Part shown: positions 1 through 11,031 of the stretch, in pieces
How positions within the stretch are numbered: position 1 is the first letter of the stretch
Layout of the letters: each line of letters starts with the position of its first letter
Source: Isoetes taiwanensis
Lineage: Eukaryota > Streptophyta > Lycopodiopsida > Isoetales > Isoetaceae
Direction of reading: 5' to 3'
Assembly (NCBI GenBank): GCA_021234155.1
Contig: JAJEKV010000005.1
Span: forward strand, 22,891,584 to 22,955,583
DNA: 64,000 nt
Made by a program: the position numbers and the translations under genes
Notes under the pieces: model-generated
The model's input: the letters and a program-made list of their open reading frames with translations, nothing else
What the model was told of the DNA's origin: nothing
The model's database searches: none

Positions 1-105
1 ATATCTCACACGTCGCGCCTGGTTAAAGAACTGAACTTTAGTTTTTGAGCAAGGCGCTACTTGTGAGACATTGATCCTAAAACATCTTCAAAAGTGATAA
101 ATTTG

Positions 106-159
106 AAGAAAAGTAACATCGTAACTTGCATTTCAAGAAAAGTAACATCGTAACTTGCA
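106..159. repeat. 29-bp tandem direct repeat, two copies
   Basis: The 25-base string beginning AAGAAAAGTAACATCG occurs at 106-130 and again at 135-159 with no mismatch I can see, giving a 29-bp period. The first 180 bases hold no ORF or recognised gene. They lie just left of a tRNA-like module and a gag-like ORF, so they may be the leader of the same retroelement. Confidence 0.8.
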
Positions 160-179
160 GGAATTAGCTAGATTGGTCT

Positions 180-300
180 AGCTTTTTAATCTATTTGAAC
201 CTCATCTTAAAAGGATTCCCACAGTAGCGAGAATTGAACCTCCCACCCACAAGGTTGAACCCCCCCAAACCCCCCGTGCCAACCACTGAGGGCAGGCATC
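180..300 (-). mobile_element. tRNA-derived SINE-like or tRNA-like module
   Basis: Read on the minus strand this stretch has an A-box-like segment (CTCAGTGGTTGGCACGG, near 290-274). About 40 bases later it has a B-box-like segment (GGTTCAATTCTC, near 242-231). That is the spacing of an RNA polymerase III tRNA-type promoter. No acceptor stem can be paired, so it is not a functional tRNA gene. Similar minus-strand tRNA-like modules sit just after the LTR at 49618-51680. It could be an independent SINE copy or a leader feature of the element whose gag-like ORF starts at 346 or 379. Confidence 0.4.
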
Positions 301-345
301 GTTTATGTTTAAAACATGATTCTTAATCAGATTTAAGCTTTAATA

Positions 346-809
346 ATGTTAGATAATATTAATGGCCAAGCCTTAGACATGGCGCGCACCAAACAGACCG
401 CTCGACTTCCTCGACAAGGCGAAACACCAGAGGCCAAGGAGGCCGAAGAAAACAAGGAGCGGAAGGGCAAAGGCGTGGAAGAGCCCAAGTGAGAGACGAA
501 GAAGACCCCGAATGTCAAGGTAGTCATCAAGGAACGGCCAGCCAACCAGCCAGCCCAGGAGTAGGGATCCCAGGGATCAACGAAAGCACTAGAGGAAGAG
601 GACATTGGATCTCCGGATTCAATGGATGAAGAGACCCAAGAAGCGTACGAGCAGATAGAGCGGGAGATACAAGAAGAGGAGAGGGCAGAACGAGAGCAGG
701 AGACTAAGGTTCAAGAAGCAGCAGAGCAGAAGCTGGTCCAACATTTTGAAGACTCAACAGCCTGCACAGTTCATGAGAAGACGGTGACACTAATGAAGAA
801 GGACATGCA
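346..809 (+). pseudogene. Broken gag-like ORF carrying an exact histone H3 N-terminal tail
   Basis: From the ATG at 379 the frame reads MARTKQTAR, identical to initiator Met plus residues 1-8 of histone H3 (ARTKQTAR, including K4). It then diverges at the position of K9 (Leu) into a Lys/Glu/Pro-rich stretch and stops at TGA 490. The same frame continues with one more stop (TAG 562) into a very acidic, Glu/Gln/Arg-rich probable coiled coil (622 to about 800), until a MITE interrupts it at 811. An upstream in-frame ATG at 346 would place the H3 motif 11 residues in; the 379 start has the better context (G at +4). No histone fold follows, so this is not a histone gene. It lies in a plus-strand retroelement remnant and is probably the start of its gag or an accessory ORF. 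The mimicry is seen directly; any role is inference. Confidence 0.6.
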
Positions 810-810
810 A

Positions 811-1135
811 CTGGGCATATGCATGCTACACCCTGCCATTTTTGGAACCTGCCAAAGTACCTGCACTAGGTACTTTTGGATTGGGTACTATTTTCTTATT
901 CTTTTTGTCAAAACTAATTCAAAAGTTCAATATAAAATGTCAAAAGCATATCAATGTTCAAGGTTAAGATAGAGATAATACTATTGGAGGCCAAAATGAA
1001 TGCATTCAATTTAACATTTGTAGTTATTGAGATATTATAAAAGTACCCAGTACCCAGTGTTAGGTACTTTTTTAGGTAGTTTTATGGTTCCTAAATGGTA
1101 CTTTTTTTGATACAGTGTAGCATGCTTATGCCCAG
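811..1135. mobile_element. MITE with ~24-bp terminal inverted repeats
   Basis: The left end (CTGGGCATATGCATGCTACA) is the reverse complement of the right end (TGTAGCATGCTTATGCCCAG) apart from one base. The similarity extends a few bases outward (GCAA on the left, TTGC on the right). Internally it is AT-rich with several GTAC and GTACCCAGTACCC motifs and has no coding capacity of its own. It interrupts the acidic ORF that begins upstream. I could not define a clean target duplication, so the superfamily is not assigned. Confidence 0.65.
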
Positions 1136-1680
1136 CTTGCCAGCTGCATCAAGGGAGATCCACAGTAAAATTTTGTAAATGATGGAAAATTTTTGAGTTT
1201 TAGACTAAGTAACGTGTGTAATCTTACTTAATTAAGTTGAGTTAGTAAGTTACATCTTTTGTTCCCTATCTGTGTGAGACCTCCAAACTTTGAACCTCCA
1301 TAACTTGAGCTACAGAGCTCCAAATCACCTGAAATTTGTTGCAATAGGACCGTTAGACAGTCTAGAATCCATTTACGACCTCAAATTAGGCTAGAAATGT
1401 CAAACCCCAGTTCAAAATGACCAAAATTGCTCAAACCCTTGAATTGTTTTTCCAAACTGTGGTTTGTTTGTAAATAGAAGCATACCCCATTAGTACCTCG
1501 CAAGTATTGCTCTCGGCTCAAAGCTGATGCCTTACTCCTACATAGAAGTGCCCAAGAACACCCCTTTGTTATAGTCATCTAAACCTCAGCATAGCAACCC
1601 GAATCCAACTGTTGGTACATCACTCCTGCTCATGCCAAAGGCATAAACCTTGACCTAATTTTGTGTCCTTCTAATAGAAT
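1136..1680. other. Non-coding repeat-derived spacer
   Basis: No supported gene. The part around 1260-1375 (hallmarks: GTGTGAGACC, then GAAATTTGTTGCAATAGGA) resembles 25260-25370 (GCTGCAATAGGATCATTAG). It is therefore dispersed repeat DNA. Confidence 0.5.
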
Positions 1681-4600
1681 TTGACTTATATAGCCGCCAC
1701 ATTAACACTCCCTATTGCCAGGATACCTAGAAAGGAACTAGAGTCTAGAGCTGCCCAAGTCACTCCATGTGTAGAGAGTGGACTCCCCCAAACCAACTTT
1801 GCTAGGACCTTAGAGTATGCCTCAAACATCATGGAGGTTTTGCAAAACAACCCTCATGTCATGCCATACCACACGTCCTAATGTCCATAGACTTGTAGAA
1901 CATAGATATGTCTCTAGTAATGCTGCTCAAGCCATCTTGTTTGCTTATAGAGCCCAAAATGTTATAGGAGAGCCTTCAAGTAGACCCTTAGACTCTAGGA
2001 TATACGAGCGTTGCTTCGAAGTACAGGGCCAGAGCCACAGAAGAGCTAGAGACGCAACTTCTTGAAGACATCAAGGTCCCAGCCGATGTACAGACAGATA
2101 AGGAGAGGAGACCGAAAAGGCAGACCCAAGAAAGGGAAGACCACCACGACCTTGCAGCCCAAGAGCTCAAGCGAATGTCATGCAACATCAACAAAAGGAG
2201 CAACCGAGCCACCTAAGGCTGACCAGGACGAGCTTTCAGCTCCCTTGCACCGGCAGTAGGAGACCATGAGGGGGAGGAGACGCATATCAGGGAAGAAACA
2301 TCTCTGACTTGAAGGCCTATATCAGCATTAGGGGCAAGATCAAAGAGGAGAATATTCTACTCGAACAAGAATTCCGGATCCAGAAACACCTAGAAACCAA
2401 AGGAAGGACAACTTTACTACGTCAGCCAAGGAGTGCGAGACTCGAATGAATAGGACCCAAGGGACGGAGGAGACGACCTAGCCAGCAGGTACAAATCACG
2501 CAGAGGCGACAAGAAGGAGCGATGATAGGTGCAATGGAGATGACCACACTTCCAGGCACAGGAGAGGCACCTCGGAATGAAGCAAAGCCCAAGCAACAGG
2601 AGTCGCGCTCAAAAATTCAACCTGCGGAGGAATGACAATGCCTGCCTACCGACCACGATCTCAGAGCTTCGAAGACATTCAAGAATGCCCGACTGCAACA
2701 GCCAGGTGACCCTACTCAAGCGATCAATGGCACCGCACATCGGCAATCTTGCAACGATACACAGCATGTAGGGACGTTGAGCGGTCACCGCATTCCTTAC
2801 GACGGACATACACATTAAGGAGGAGCATCTTTTTCAAGGGATCACATCGACGAACACTCGTCGCAATTTGGGGTGACGAGCTCGGATTAGACATGAAGGT
2901 CAACAATAGTAGCAGCATCTCAAGGAATCTTGGAGTCAACCAGAATGAAGAAGATCCAGCAAAACCGAAGAATCAAACGCTATAGGAGGAGGGGAAACCC
3001 TAAAGGAGTATAAACATTTAAGTAAATCTTCGTAGTTGTTTTGGAAAAGTGGATGAATTAAAATCCCAATGTAAATGCGTATATGTCTATTGTATATCTC
3101 GGGCGTTCACAGATAGTGGAGAAACATGAGTTTAGAGTCATGTTTTACGGATTTAGCGCTTAGATCAGGAAGCTCCTTCACTTCGACTACCAAATGAGGA
3201 AGCAAGGAAGCACAACTATAGCCCAAGATCAAAATGAAAGAGCAAGTACGAGGGAGAAACGACCGGAGGCCAAGCAAACCTTCGACTCCAAACACTTCGG
3301 GAAGTGCCCTCAAGTAGAAGACCGCTCGTCCACCCAATGTCAGATTAAGAGACAACACCGGTCATGTCAAGATCATCAGCGCTGCACCAGGACATCGTCA
3401 GGACGCAACGCTACATCTTGTGGCAGCAGCAACACTTGACGAACTTATGACACGAGTGGCCTCAACAATAGAAGGAGGAATGACCCGACATTAACGAGCC
3501 AACTAAGAAGGCAACATCTCGACGACCGTAATTCTACCTTGTGGTAATATAGGGTGATGCGCTATGACACGTGTATTAGATGGAGATGCACTTACTAAAG
3601 GCACTGCGACGAGGAGATATGCCTTCAACAACTAGGTGATGGCTTCGTCAGGTACCCCTACCAGTAATTAGAAGAGAAGAAGCCGATCATATCTCCGACA
3701 TGTGGCACGTCAAACGCCCAAGGTAGAAGCATTCGACACCTTAACGACAAGGATAGCAAGCCCTTTTACCTTCGGCAAAAAGAGAGTTCAAGATAATAGC
3801 CGGGCTATTCAACGACAAGAGTATATCTAAAGGCGGTACTTCTTCAACTCAAGGGTCAAGGCGTGCGGATATAAGCATCCATCATCCGGCAACATAGCCC
3901 GGCGGGGAGGAGAGCCATGATGCTTTACTTGCGGAGAGACCGACATGCATAGAAGGACAAAGGTCGGAACCGAAAGCTGGAGAAGTGCTAGCAACCTTCT
4001 TCCACGAGCTCCCTAGAGGCAGGGGAGGATCAAAACGGCGAGCACAATCAAAGCCACCGAAGGTACCTCAAGACAAGAAGGCGGCATAGCACTGTGGGCG
4101 TGACAATGCCCAAGCCACTGTGATCGAGGGATCAAACAAGGAAGTTTAGAAGCTTCGATGGAGAAGCAAACTAAGCGAGGCGAGCGATGACTTACCGCAC
4201 GCGGACTTGCATGCAACTTGGTGAACCCAAGGATGGACGATTCAAAGAACAACTGCAGAAGAGAACAACTCCAGAGGAGTATAGCCAAAGGAATCGCGCA
4301 CAGCCTCAAGAGACGCCTTCAAATAGCTTCAAGTATCATGAAGGGGGGGAACAATCACCGCCCGAGAACAAGATCAGGAAGCAGACCGAAATGTCGAAGC
4401 ATCAACGACCAGCACACCTTTAGTTAGAATGTGATGCAAAGCGTGTTGTGCCATAGCTGACAAATACCGGAGGGCCCAAGTATATCAACAAGTTACCCCA
4501 CGAGTACGAGCTGACGTACAAATAGGAGGATATATATCTTCAACACCATTGCACCGCGGGAGGAACACCGATGACATTGCCAAGGAGTAGGTGTGCAACT

Positions 4601-5091
4601 CGAAGGGAGGCACAAGGGGGACCTAATAGCTCTAGTAATAATTGTAATTATGTAAGCTATATGCCTTGCATGTATAGTTCCCTTGTTATTCCTTCCCTTC
4701 CATAGCGTAACAGATCAAAGGAGGAGATGTCAGGCAATTTGCAGGGGTGAAGCAATCAACATCCTCAACACTCTTCGGGCAACACGATAACGACAAGAGG
4801 ACTCGACGTATGAGACATCGATGGAGTCCAAGAAACAATATCGGATACAGAGTCGTTAGCTGCCAAGACAAAGAGTTCAAGATGAAAGAGCTTTTTCAAC
4901 GACGCCACCTTCAGGCTTTTGAAAAGTGGCGTGGAAGATTTCAAGGATCAACTACATCAGCAAGCCAACCTCTACATCAAAGAGGATCCACCGTCAAGGA
5001 GACTGAAGTATCGAGCGACTCGGAAGAACGTTACCTTGCGACTTCAAGCAGGCAACGAGTGGATGAGCTTCTAGCAAGGTCAAGGATCTAA
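1681..5091 (+). pseudogene. Degraded coding remnant of retroelement A
   Basis: Only short frames survive. 1681-1880 and, one frame over, 1817-2064 read through each other as one plausible protein segment with a frameshift near 1880. 2062-2260 is basic and Lys/Arg/Gln-rich like a gag tail. 2577-2985, 3194-3440, 4187-4427 and 4747-5090 are further short plus-strand frames. None shows a protease, RT or integrase motif I can defend. Plus orientation, purine-rich sense strand and position between the H3-tail ORF and a plus-strand LTR support one decayed element. I do not recognise the family at protein level. Confidence 0.35.
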
Positions 5092-7750
5092 GGCCATGGG
5101 GCCTAGTAGGTTAAATGTATGGACGGTAACATCCATATTGGGATTAGAAGGCATTTCCAGATATTCTCGTTGAAAGGAATGCCCCAAGATTGGGCTAAGC
5201 GTCAAAGATTGGGAAGGAAATGCATAGGAGTGACTAAAATTATACACGATTGTTAACAGACATCCAACGTATTGAAACCACTTTGTGAGATTGATCTCCT
5301 CGCTAAGAAGGATTCATTGCTAGGATAATTGTTGACCATGTATAAATCTAGTACCTCCAAAGAATAATCCAACCGAAAGAAAAGAAGTAATCTAACAAGT
5401 CCGGCCAACTTGTTACGATGGCATCAATTTGATTGGTAGGAATATTCCAAGAGTTAACTAACTAAGAAAGGGAGAATCTCTAGAATATAAAAGAATAATA
5501 CATGTAATGTACATCTAAAATAAGAATTATAGTCATCAAATAGTCTTTTTAGACAAAAGGAATTGTCATGATGACAAAACCTTGTGGTTTAGAATCGTTC
5601 TAACTAAGTAGATAACCCATAACTATATTGAAATAAATGATAACATAATATGTATATCCATCTTAGATGGTTATATATGTCAGCTAAGGCTAGTAAATTA
5701 ATGCGCTAAATAAGAAGCGTATAACCTCTTAAGGGGAGAGAATAGATATGACGTTGTGTACAACGTCATTGAAGGGGTGAAGGACCATTTTCTTTTCGAA
5801 GAAAGTGGGAGGGCTGATTGGACGCACTTGCATCGAATTGACTGACCCGTAGAATAGAGTTCACTCCGGCAATGGCCGAAGCGAATGAACAGGAGGCCTT
5901 CAACGTGCGAGACTGACGTAGTAGCTAACTATACCAACGAAGTGGAGCAGAACTATGGGAGCAATGCAACGACCAAGTCATCTCCAAATTACTCGGCGCC
6001 GGCTCGATGAGTGGCGTTCTAGCCTTAGGTAAGGTGTGCGCATGTATTATAAGCTTTAATGTGTCTTATTGATAAGCTAAATATAGACCCTAATAACTGC
6101 ATAGAATTTGTTGTACGCATATATATCACAGGGAAATAAGTTAAATAACAACGGTAATGTGAGGTAGCATGTTAATTAATCTTTCGCAGGGATGCTTTTC
6201 CTTCCAAGGATAGCCATATGACCTCGGGTCCTTATAAATATAAATAGAAAATAGAATTCAGATATAATTAAATGCATCTTAGGGATATACTTCCAAGGGT
6301 AATGTAGGACCCAAGGAAGAGAATAAGAAGCACATCTAATTCTTGTGTATGATAATTAAAAACCTTGTCTATGTAACAATAGGTCTAAATCAGAGTTATT
6401 GTTTAAATAATCGCAATCTAAAAGTCGTTAAATATTGCAAAGCTTAGAATAAATATAATTGTACTGTCGGAAGTAATGTATCCGATATTATGATAATGTT
6501 AATTCATAAATATTACCTTAGGGTAATTATGTTAATCACATGTATTAAAGGAGCCCCAGCAAAAATCGGCTCAAGGCATGTCGATTTGTGTTTAGATCAG
6601 TTTCATGTGTAGTTAAGATTAATCTACGCATGCAACCTATGCCAGGTATGGGTTGCATGCGTAATTACCGATGATGGGACCACTATGGTGATCTCTAGGA
6701 CGTGGTGTAATGTCAACGTAGGCATGACCGCGGTTCCGCTTGGATGAGTGGAAGGTAGATTAAAAAGTCTACTTCCGTCCCACGGAAGTAGACGACCTCG
6801 AGAGATAAGAGGTCATTCAGGAATGCACTGATAGGAAAAGCACCTCTAGCCCCATATATGCATTGATAGGAGGAATCTGTCCTTCACGCCCCATATACGG
6901 GAAGGACCTATCCTCCACGTTGGGCAACTAAAGGTGTAGGCATGAGCGGCATATAGGCATTATAGGGCGCTGTCTCCACGGCCACGATGGAAGAAGCATC
7001 CTCTTCCTACGCCGGGAGACTAGCCATGCATTCATGTAGATAGGTGGGGTGGTCACCATATAACCAAAATTTTATTAATAATTAAAATGGTAATAACGTA
7101 GTGTCGACCTGCAGGCCAATAGAGCGCTCCGGGGGGCAAGGGGGTCGAGCTACGAAGACTTGCAACACAAATTTTGTTATAATGTTGCAAGGGGTGAAGA
7201 GTACCTTAGAAGTGTAAATTTTGTATGAAACTGATAAACTTTGATAAACTTAAATGTTGTATTAAGTAAGGTTAATAATTACCTTGCGTGGATTAAGCTA
7301 TGAAGTGATAAGTTAATTGGATAATGAAATAGTACAGTAATGTCTTAAACATTACCTTAGAGTAATTCTAATAATTAAGATAGTAAGTATGTAATTATAG
7401 ATATTGTAAAATTAATGCAGGATTTTAAGGAGCGAAGACTTGCAACACAAATCTTGTTGGAATGTGTTGCAAGGAATGAAGAGTACCTTAAATAATAATT
7501 GTATATCAAAGTGTTAAATTGTGATAAACTAAATGTTACTAAATGTTTTAATAGAAGTTACGAATTGACAAATTATTTGATAATGTAATGGCGTAATAAT
7601 AATTTAAAAATATTACCTTAAGGTAATCTTAATAAATGTGTAAGTGTTATAGTAGTATATTGTATGCATCAAGTTGATTGCAGGATAGGAAGATTCCAAG
7701 GTGGGGAGACCCACGATGCTGCGGACAGCATCATTTCAAGGTGGGGAGAA
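5092..7750 (+). mobile_element. Non-coding 3' interior of element A
   Basis: No ORF of note. 5335-5500 is clearly similar to 52140-52320 inside the X-Y element (shared core AAGTCCGGCCAACTTGTTA), which ties A and X-Y to one family. It contains a palindrome at 5748-5769 (ATGACGTTG/CAACGTCAT), a hairpin cluster at 6626-6905, and a direct repeat of about 280-bp period (CGAAGACTTGCAACACAAAT at 7153 and 7433). Its last bases, GGTGGGGAGAA, are a polypurine tract that abuts the LTR at 7751. Confidence 0.6.
6626..6905. repeat. Cluster of stem-loops
   Basis: Four inverted repeats lie in 280 bases: ACGCATGCAACC/GGTTGCATGCGT (6626-6637, 6651-6662); GTCTACTTCCGT/ACGGAAGTAGAC with a 3-nt loop (6767-6778, 6782-6793); GACCTC/GAGGTC (6794-6799, 6809-6814); and GTCCTTC/GAAGGAC (around 6872-6905). 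They lie in the 3' non-coding interior of element A. Confidence 0.75.
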
Positions 7751-9348
7751 TGTGACGTTCCGGCCACGATATCACGGTCCCGGGCGTTATCTTTGTCTTT
7801 GCCTAAAATCGCAGCGTACCGCCCACTCCGGCCCGGCGTAATGCGCCAGCGTGTAGCGGTGGTAGCCCCTAGGGGCAACTTGCAAGGTATGTGCACTTAT
7901 TAATGTGCACATTTACCAATGTGCACATTTATTAAGGTGCACACCTTTCCATGTGGATACATTTATGCCACCTAGCCATTAAAGGCAAGTGGGCCATTCC
8001 CAATTATCCCACATGCTTAAAGGGATAATAGGAAACCCTAGCCCTAACCCTTTGTCTATATAGGTTAAGGAAACCCTAACTTGCCATCTTCGTCCATAGG
8101 ATTTTAGGGCTCTGTTTTGCTTGCTCCAAGAGTCAAAACCGCCTCCCAGACTCTGTCTGAGCGATTTGACTCATTAGTTTCCCTTTCTAGCATCATCTTC
8201 TAGCGGTTCGGCCGGGATGGTGAGTTTGAGGCGGGGAGGAGCGAGCCAAGGATCGGGTATTTGGTCAATTTAATAGCCTAAACCGTCTTCTAGTCATTGA
8301 ATCAGTAGGTTTAGTCTATTAAATTGCCCATAGCAGCCATCTAGATCTCTAGATACCAGACTCTAACTAAAGAACCTAACTCTATGATGTAGATTAGATC
8401 TTGTTCTTTAGTTCTTCTGTGATATGTATGATGATGCATCTCTGTGAACTCATTGTATTGGGAAGGGGGGTAGAGACCCTAAAGCCTAGTAGTGGATGCT
8501 CCTAGCTAGCCTCTTTAGCCTGCTTGTAAATTAGGCTGTGTGCAAGAACCAACCACACACAGTTTGTGGGTGAAGGGGCGGGCCCGGCTAAGAAGGAGGT
8601 TAGTGTTCGACTCTTGAGCGATCCCTCGGTGTGTAAGGCCTACTGGGGATCATTGTGACTAGGTCTAATGGCTTACCACCGAGTGCGGGCGGGGCATGGA
8701 CTCGACACCCGTGAAGTGGTGTTCACTTTCCGGTGGGTTCCCCGGTCGAATACGAGGCGGTGGCCCTCTAGTCACACAGTCGGCATGTAGACCTGCGAGG
8801 GAGTGATCCCTACCCCGCCCCATCGGGCGGGGAGATGAAACCCGTGGAATAGCCCCTTTGGCTATGCATCCGGCGAGCTTCTGATCGAGGTCCCAACACT
8901 TTTCAGCCTACTGCACAAAAGTGTGCCTGAGGGGAGGGCGGATGGAGTGGACAACCCTAAGCCATGTTCTTATGTCGAAAATCCATTGCCATGAATTACA
9001 TGCGCAATGAACTCTGCGGAGACCCAAGCCTTGATCATTCCCTTGAGTCCGAGCCTTGGGTAGGATTCCCCATGTGATGTCTTGATCTTTGTCTATGCAG
9101 ATATGTGATGAGCCATCCTTGAGATGGTTATCGATGTTGATGTTGTATCTTGACATGTATGTTTACGCTTCCGCAGCTAGGTAGGCCCTGAGGAAGATAG
9201 GGTAAATGACCCCTTCATTCTTCCCACTGGAACTCATCAAGGTTGCAGTGATACGTGGAGGGCCACATATCGATATGGAGCTGGTATGGGGATGAACTCT
9301 GTTTGTATCTGATCTTGAACCTGCGTATATATGAGTAGGGGCGTCACA
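7751..9348 (+). mobile_element. 3' LTR of element A
   Basis: It starts TGTGACGTTCC directly after the polypurine tract GGTGGGGAGAA and ends GGGGCGTCACA, so the ends are the inverted pair TGTGACG/CGTCACA. Length 1598 bp. It is clearly related to the LTR at 58296-59868 (1573 bp): same start, same segment around GGCGGATGGAGTGGACAACC, and a matching end (GGGGCGTCCGCA). The right flank begins ACTTC (9349-9353), the presumed target duplication; the matching left copy would be outside the window. The flank continues into the 3' end of minus-strand element C, so A probably inserted into C. Confidence 0.8.
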
Positions 9349-9612
9349 ACTTCAAAAGGAAAAGGTGGCGTCGGGCAACCACATAGTCGGATAAGCGGAA
9401 GGAGTAGAAAGTCGGAGGGATGTTGGTAGCAATATCAATATATCCCTCCATTTATTTTGGGCATCTTGGTAGGATTGAGCGACTTCTTTGGAGCTGATGT
9501 TGAGTCCGCGGATCCGGTTCTCTTTTTCTAAAGAAGGCGTGGCCCGTCGGGACCCGTTTACGGGAAGCGTGGCATGTGAAGAGGATTGCCGAGTGCAGGT
9601 GGGCGTGGCAAT

Positions 9613-11031
9613 CTACGCATCATCAAGTATCTTTTGCTTCTTGGCTGCCGTGAGTTGATCACGGGCGTGGTGGTCGGCGTGGAAAATTTGAGCTTCTAAA
9701 GAGGCTATTTGAGCGTCACGCACTGTAAGATCATGGGCTTGAGTGGTGTAATTCCGAGAAAGCTCTGTATACAGCGTGTCAAGCTTAGCAATGTCTTTAT
9801 CCTTGTCAACCAAGAGAGTCTCCCTTGCCTTGACCTGCTCCAACAATTCCTGAATGGTGGTTTTGCAATTGAGCACAACGTCGGCAACCATGACTGATTA
9901 CGTCGTGGGCATGCTTTAGATTCTCACGGGCCTGTAAAAGAGCCTCGTGCTTTTCTTGAAGTTTGTCCTCCAGAGTTTGAACTTGCATGTTGGCTGCTTG
10001 AAGGTCTCTGTGAACCGCATCCGAGGTCTCCAGGGACGCTTGAACCCCATTCATGAGAATTTCCTGGGATTCTTGCAACTTGAGAGAAGCGGCCCGACTT
10101 GAACATCCTGGCGGTATTGATCTGAAAGGCTGGCGAGGATGTGGAGGTCTGCGGGGCATTTGTTGCCGGGTTTGTGACGTTTGAGAGACATGATGAGAAT
10201 CGGAGGGCATGGATTCCGTGGAGGAAGAAGAGACTGTGACATGCGTGGCGTTGCGTTGAACATGACCAGGAGAAGAAGGGCGTGAAGGTGCAGCCTGTTG
10301 GGTGTGAGGAAGGGAATGAAGGGACTGCTGAGTGGAGGCATGAGAAACAGAAGGTGACCCCGAGAGAGGAAGGTAATGACGGATGATGGCTTGAAGATGA
10401 GCGCCCATCGAGGAATCAAAGCCAGAGGAAGGGGCAGCGTGAATACGATCTACTTCTTGAAGAAGTCGGAAGAACAGCAGTTGGGGCCAATCCAGATGGT
10501 GAGTGGAGCATGTGGCCGTGATGACAATATTGTAGAACGGTTTGTTGATATGGGTGTTTTTGATGGAGTACCCAAACAATTTGCGCCACAGAAACTTGAC
10601 AAAAGTGTCATGGGGCTTTGCAATATTGGTGAGACGATGCATGTTGGCTTGATAAGGAACAGCGCCAAACTGAGTGACATCGATGTCCTGTAAGGCAGCC
10701 CAAGATAAAGAAGGTTTTTGCAAAGGAATATGGAATACCTCAGAAATCAGGGGCTGAGTAAGCAAGATGGTGGTGCCATCGACCCGCCAGAGCATATCCG
10801 TCCGGCTGTTATCGATATGAGCAACGAACCTGCTTCAATTGCTCGGATTTGGTGCGGGGGAGATCCATTTGTGAGAATTCCATTAAAAACTTAGGCGTTC
10901 GACGACTTCACGCGACTCAGGCCAACGAGGGCCTCATGAAAAGTAGGCGTCGAGAAAGTCACAGACTCAAAAAGAGCCAGATCCCGTGGAGCAGAAGCTT
11001 GAAGTGTAGGAAATTTTGGTGCAGTAGCCAT
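9613..11031 (-). pseudogene. Third ORF of element C, downstream of integrase (frameshifted)
   Basis: Reading starts at ATG 11031 (MATAPKFPTLQ...) and runs about 470 codons to a stop at 9613, with frameshifts near 10900, 10845 and 9893. The N-terminal half (10795 to about 10400) has the look of the plant-retroelement 'transposon protein' domain, with WRVDGTTILL and LISEVFHIPL. The middle is Ser/Pro/Thr/His-rich. The C-terminal 150 residues are a long coiled coil (LQEKHEALLQARENLKHAHD, continuing after a frameshift with IQELLEQVKARETLLVDKDK). It lies on the same strand as gag-pol and about 0.9 kb after integrase, the place where Athila-type elements carry an extra, env-like ORF. I see no signal peptide or transmembrane segment, so an envelope role is not supported. 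Structural or nucleic-acid-binding accessory protein is a guess. Confidence 0.6.

Noticed and set aside
230-295. Possible functional tRNA gene
   Set aside because: A- and B-box-like motifs are present, but no acceptor or anticodon stems pair.
7664-7903. 79-codon plus-strand ORF and its minus-strand partner
   Set aside because: It straddles the polypurine tract and LTR start and has no conserved features; chance frame in GC-richer LTR.
8030-8075. AAACCCTAGCCCTAACCC, telomere-like repeat
   Set aside because: Only three degenerate units, inside an LTR; no array.
9806-10795. Plus-strand ORFs opposite element C (for example 10376-10693 and 12255-12905)
   Set aside because: Shadow frames of the minus-strand coding sequence; no domain.
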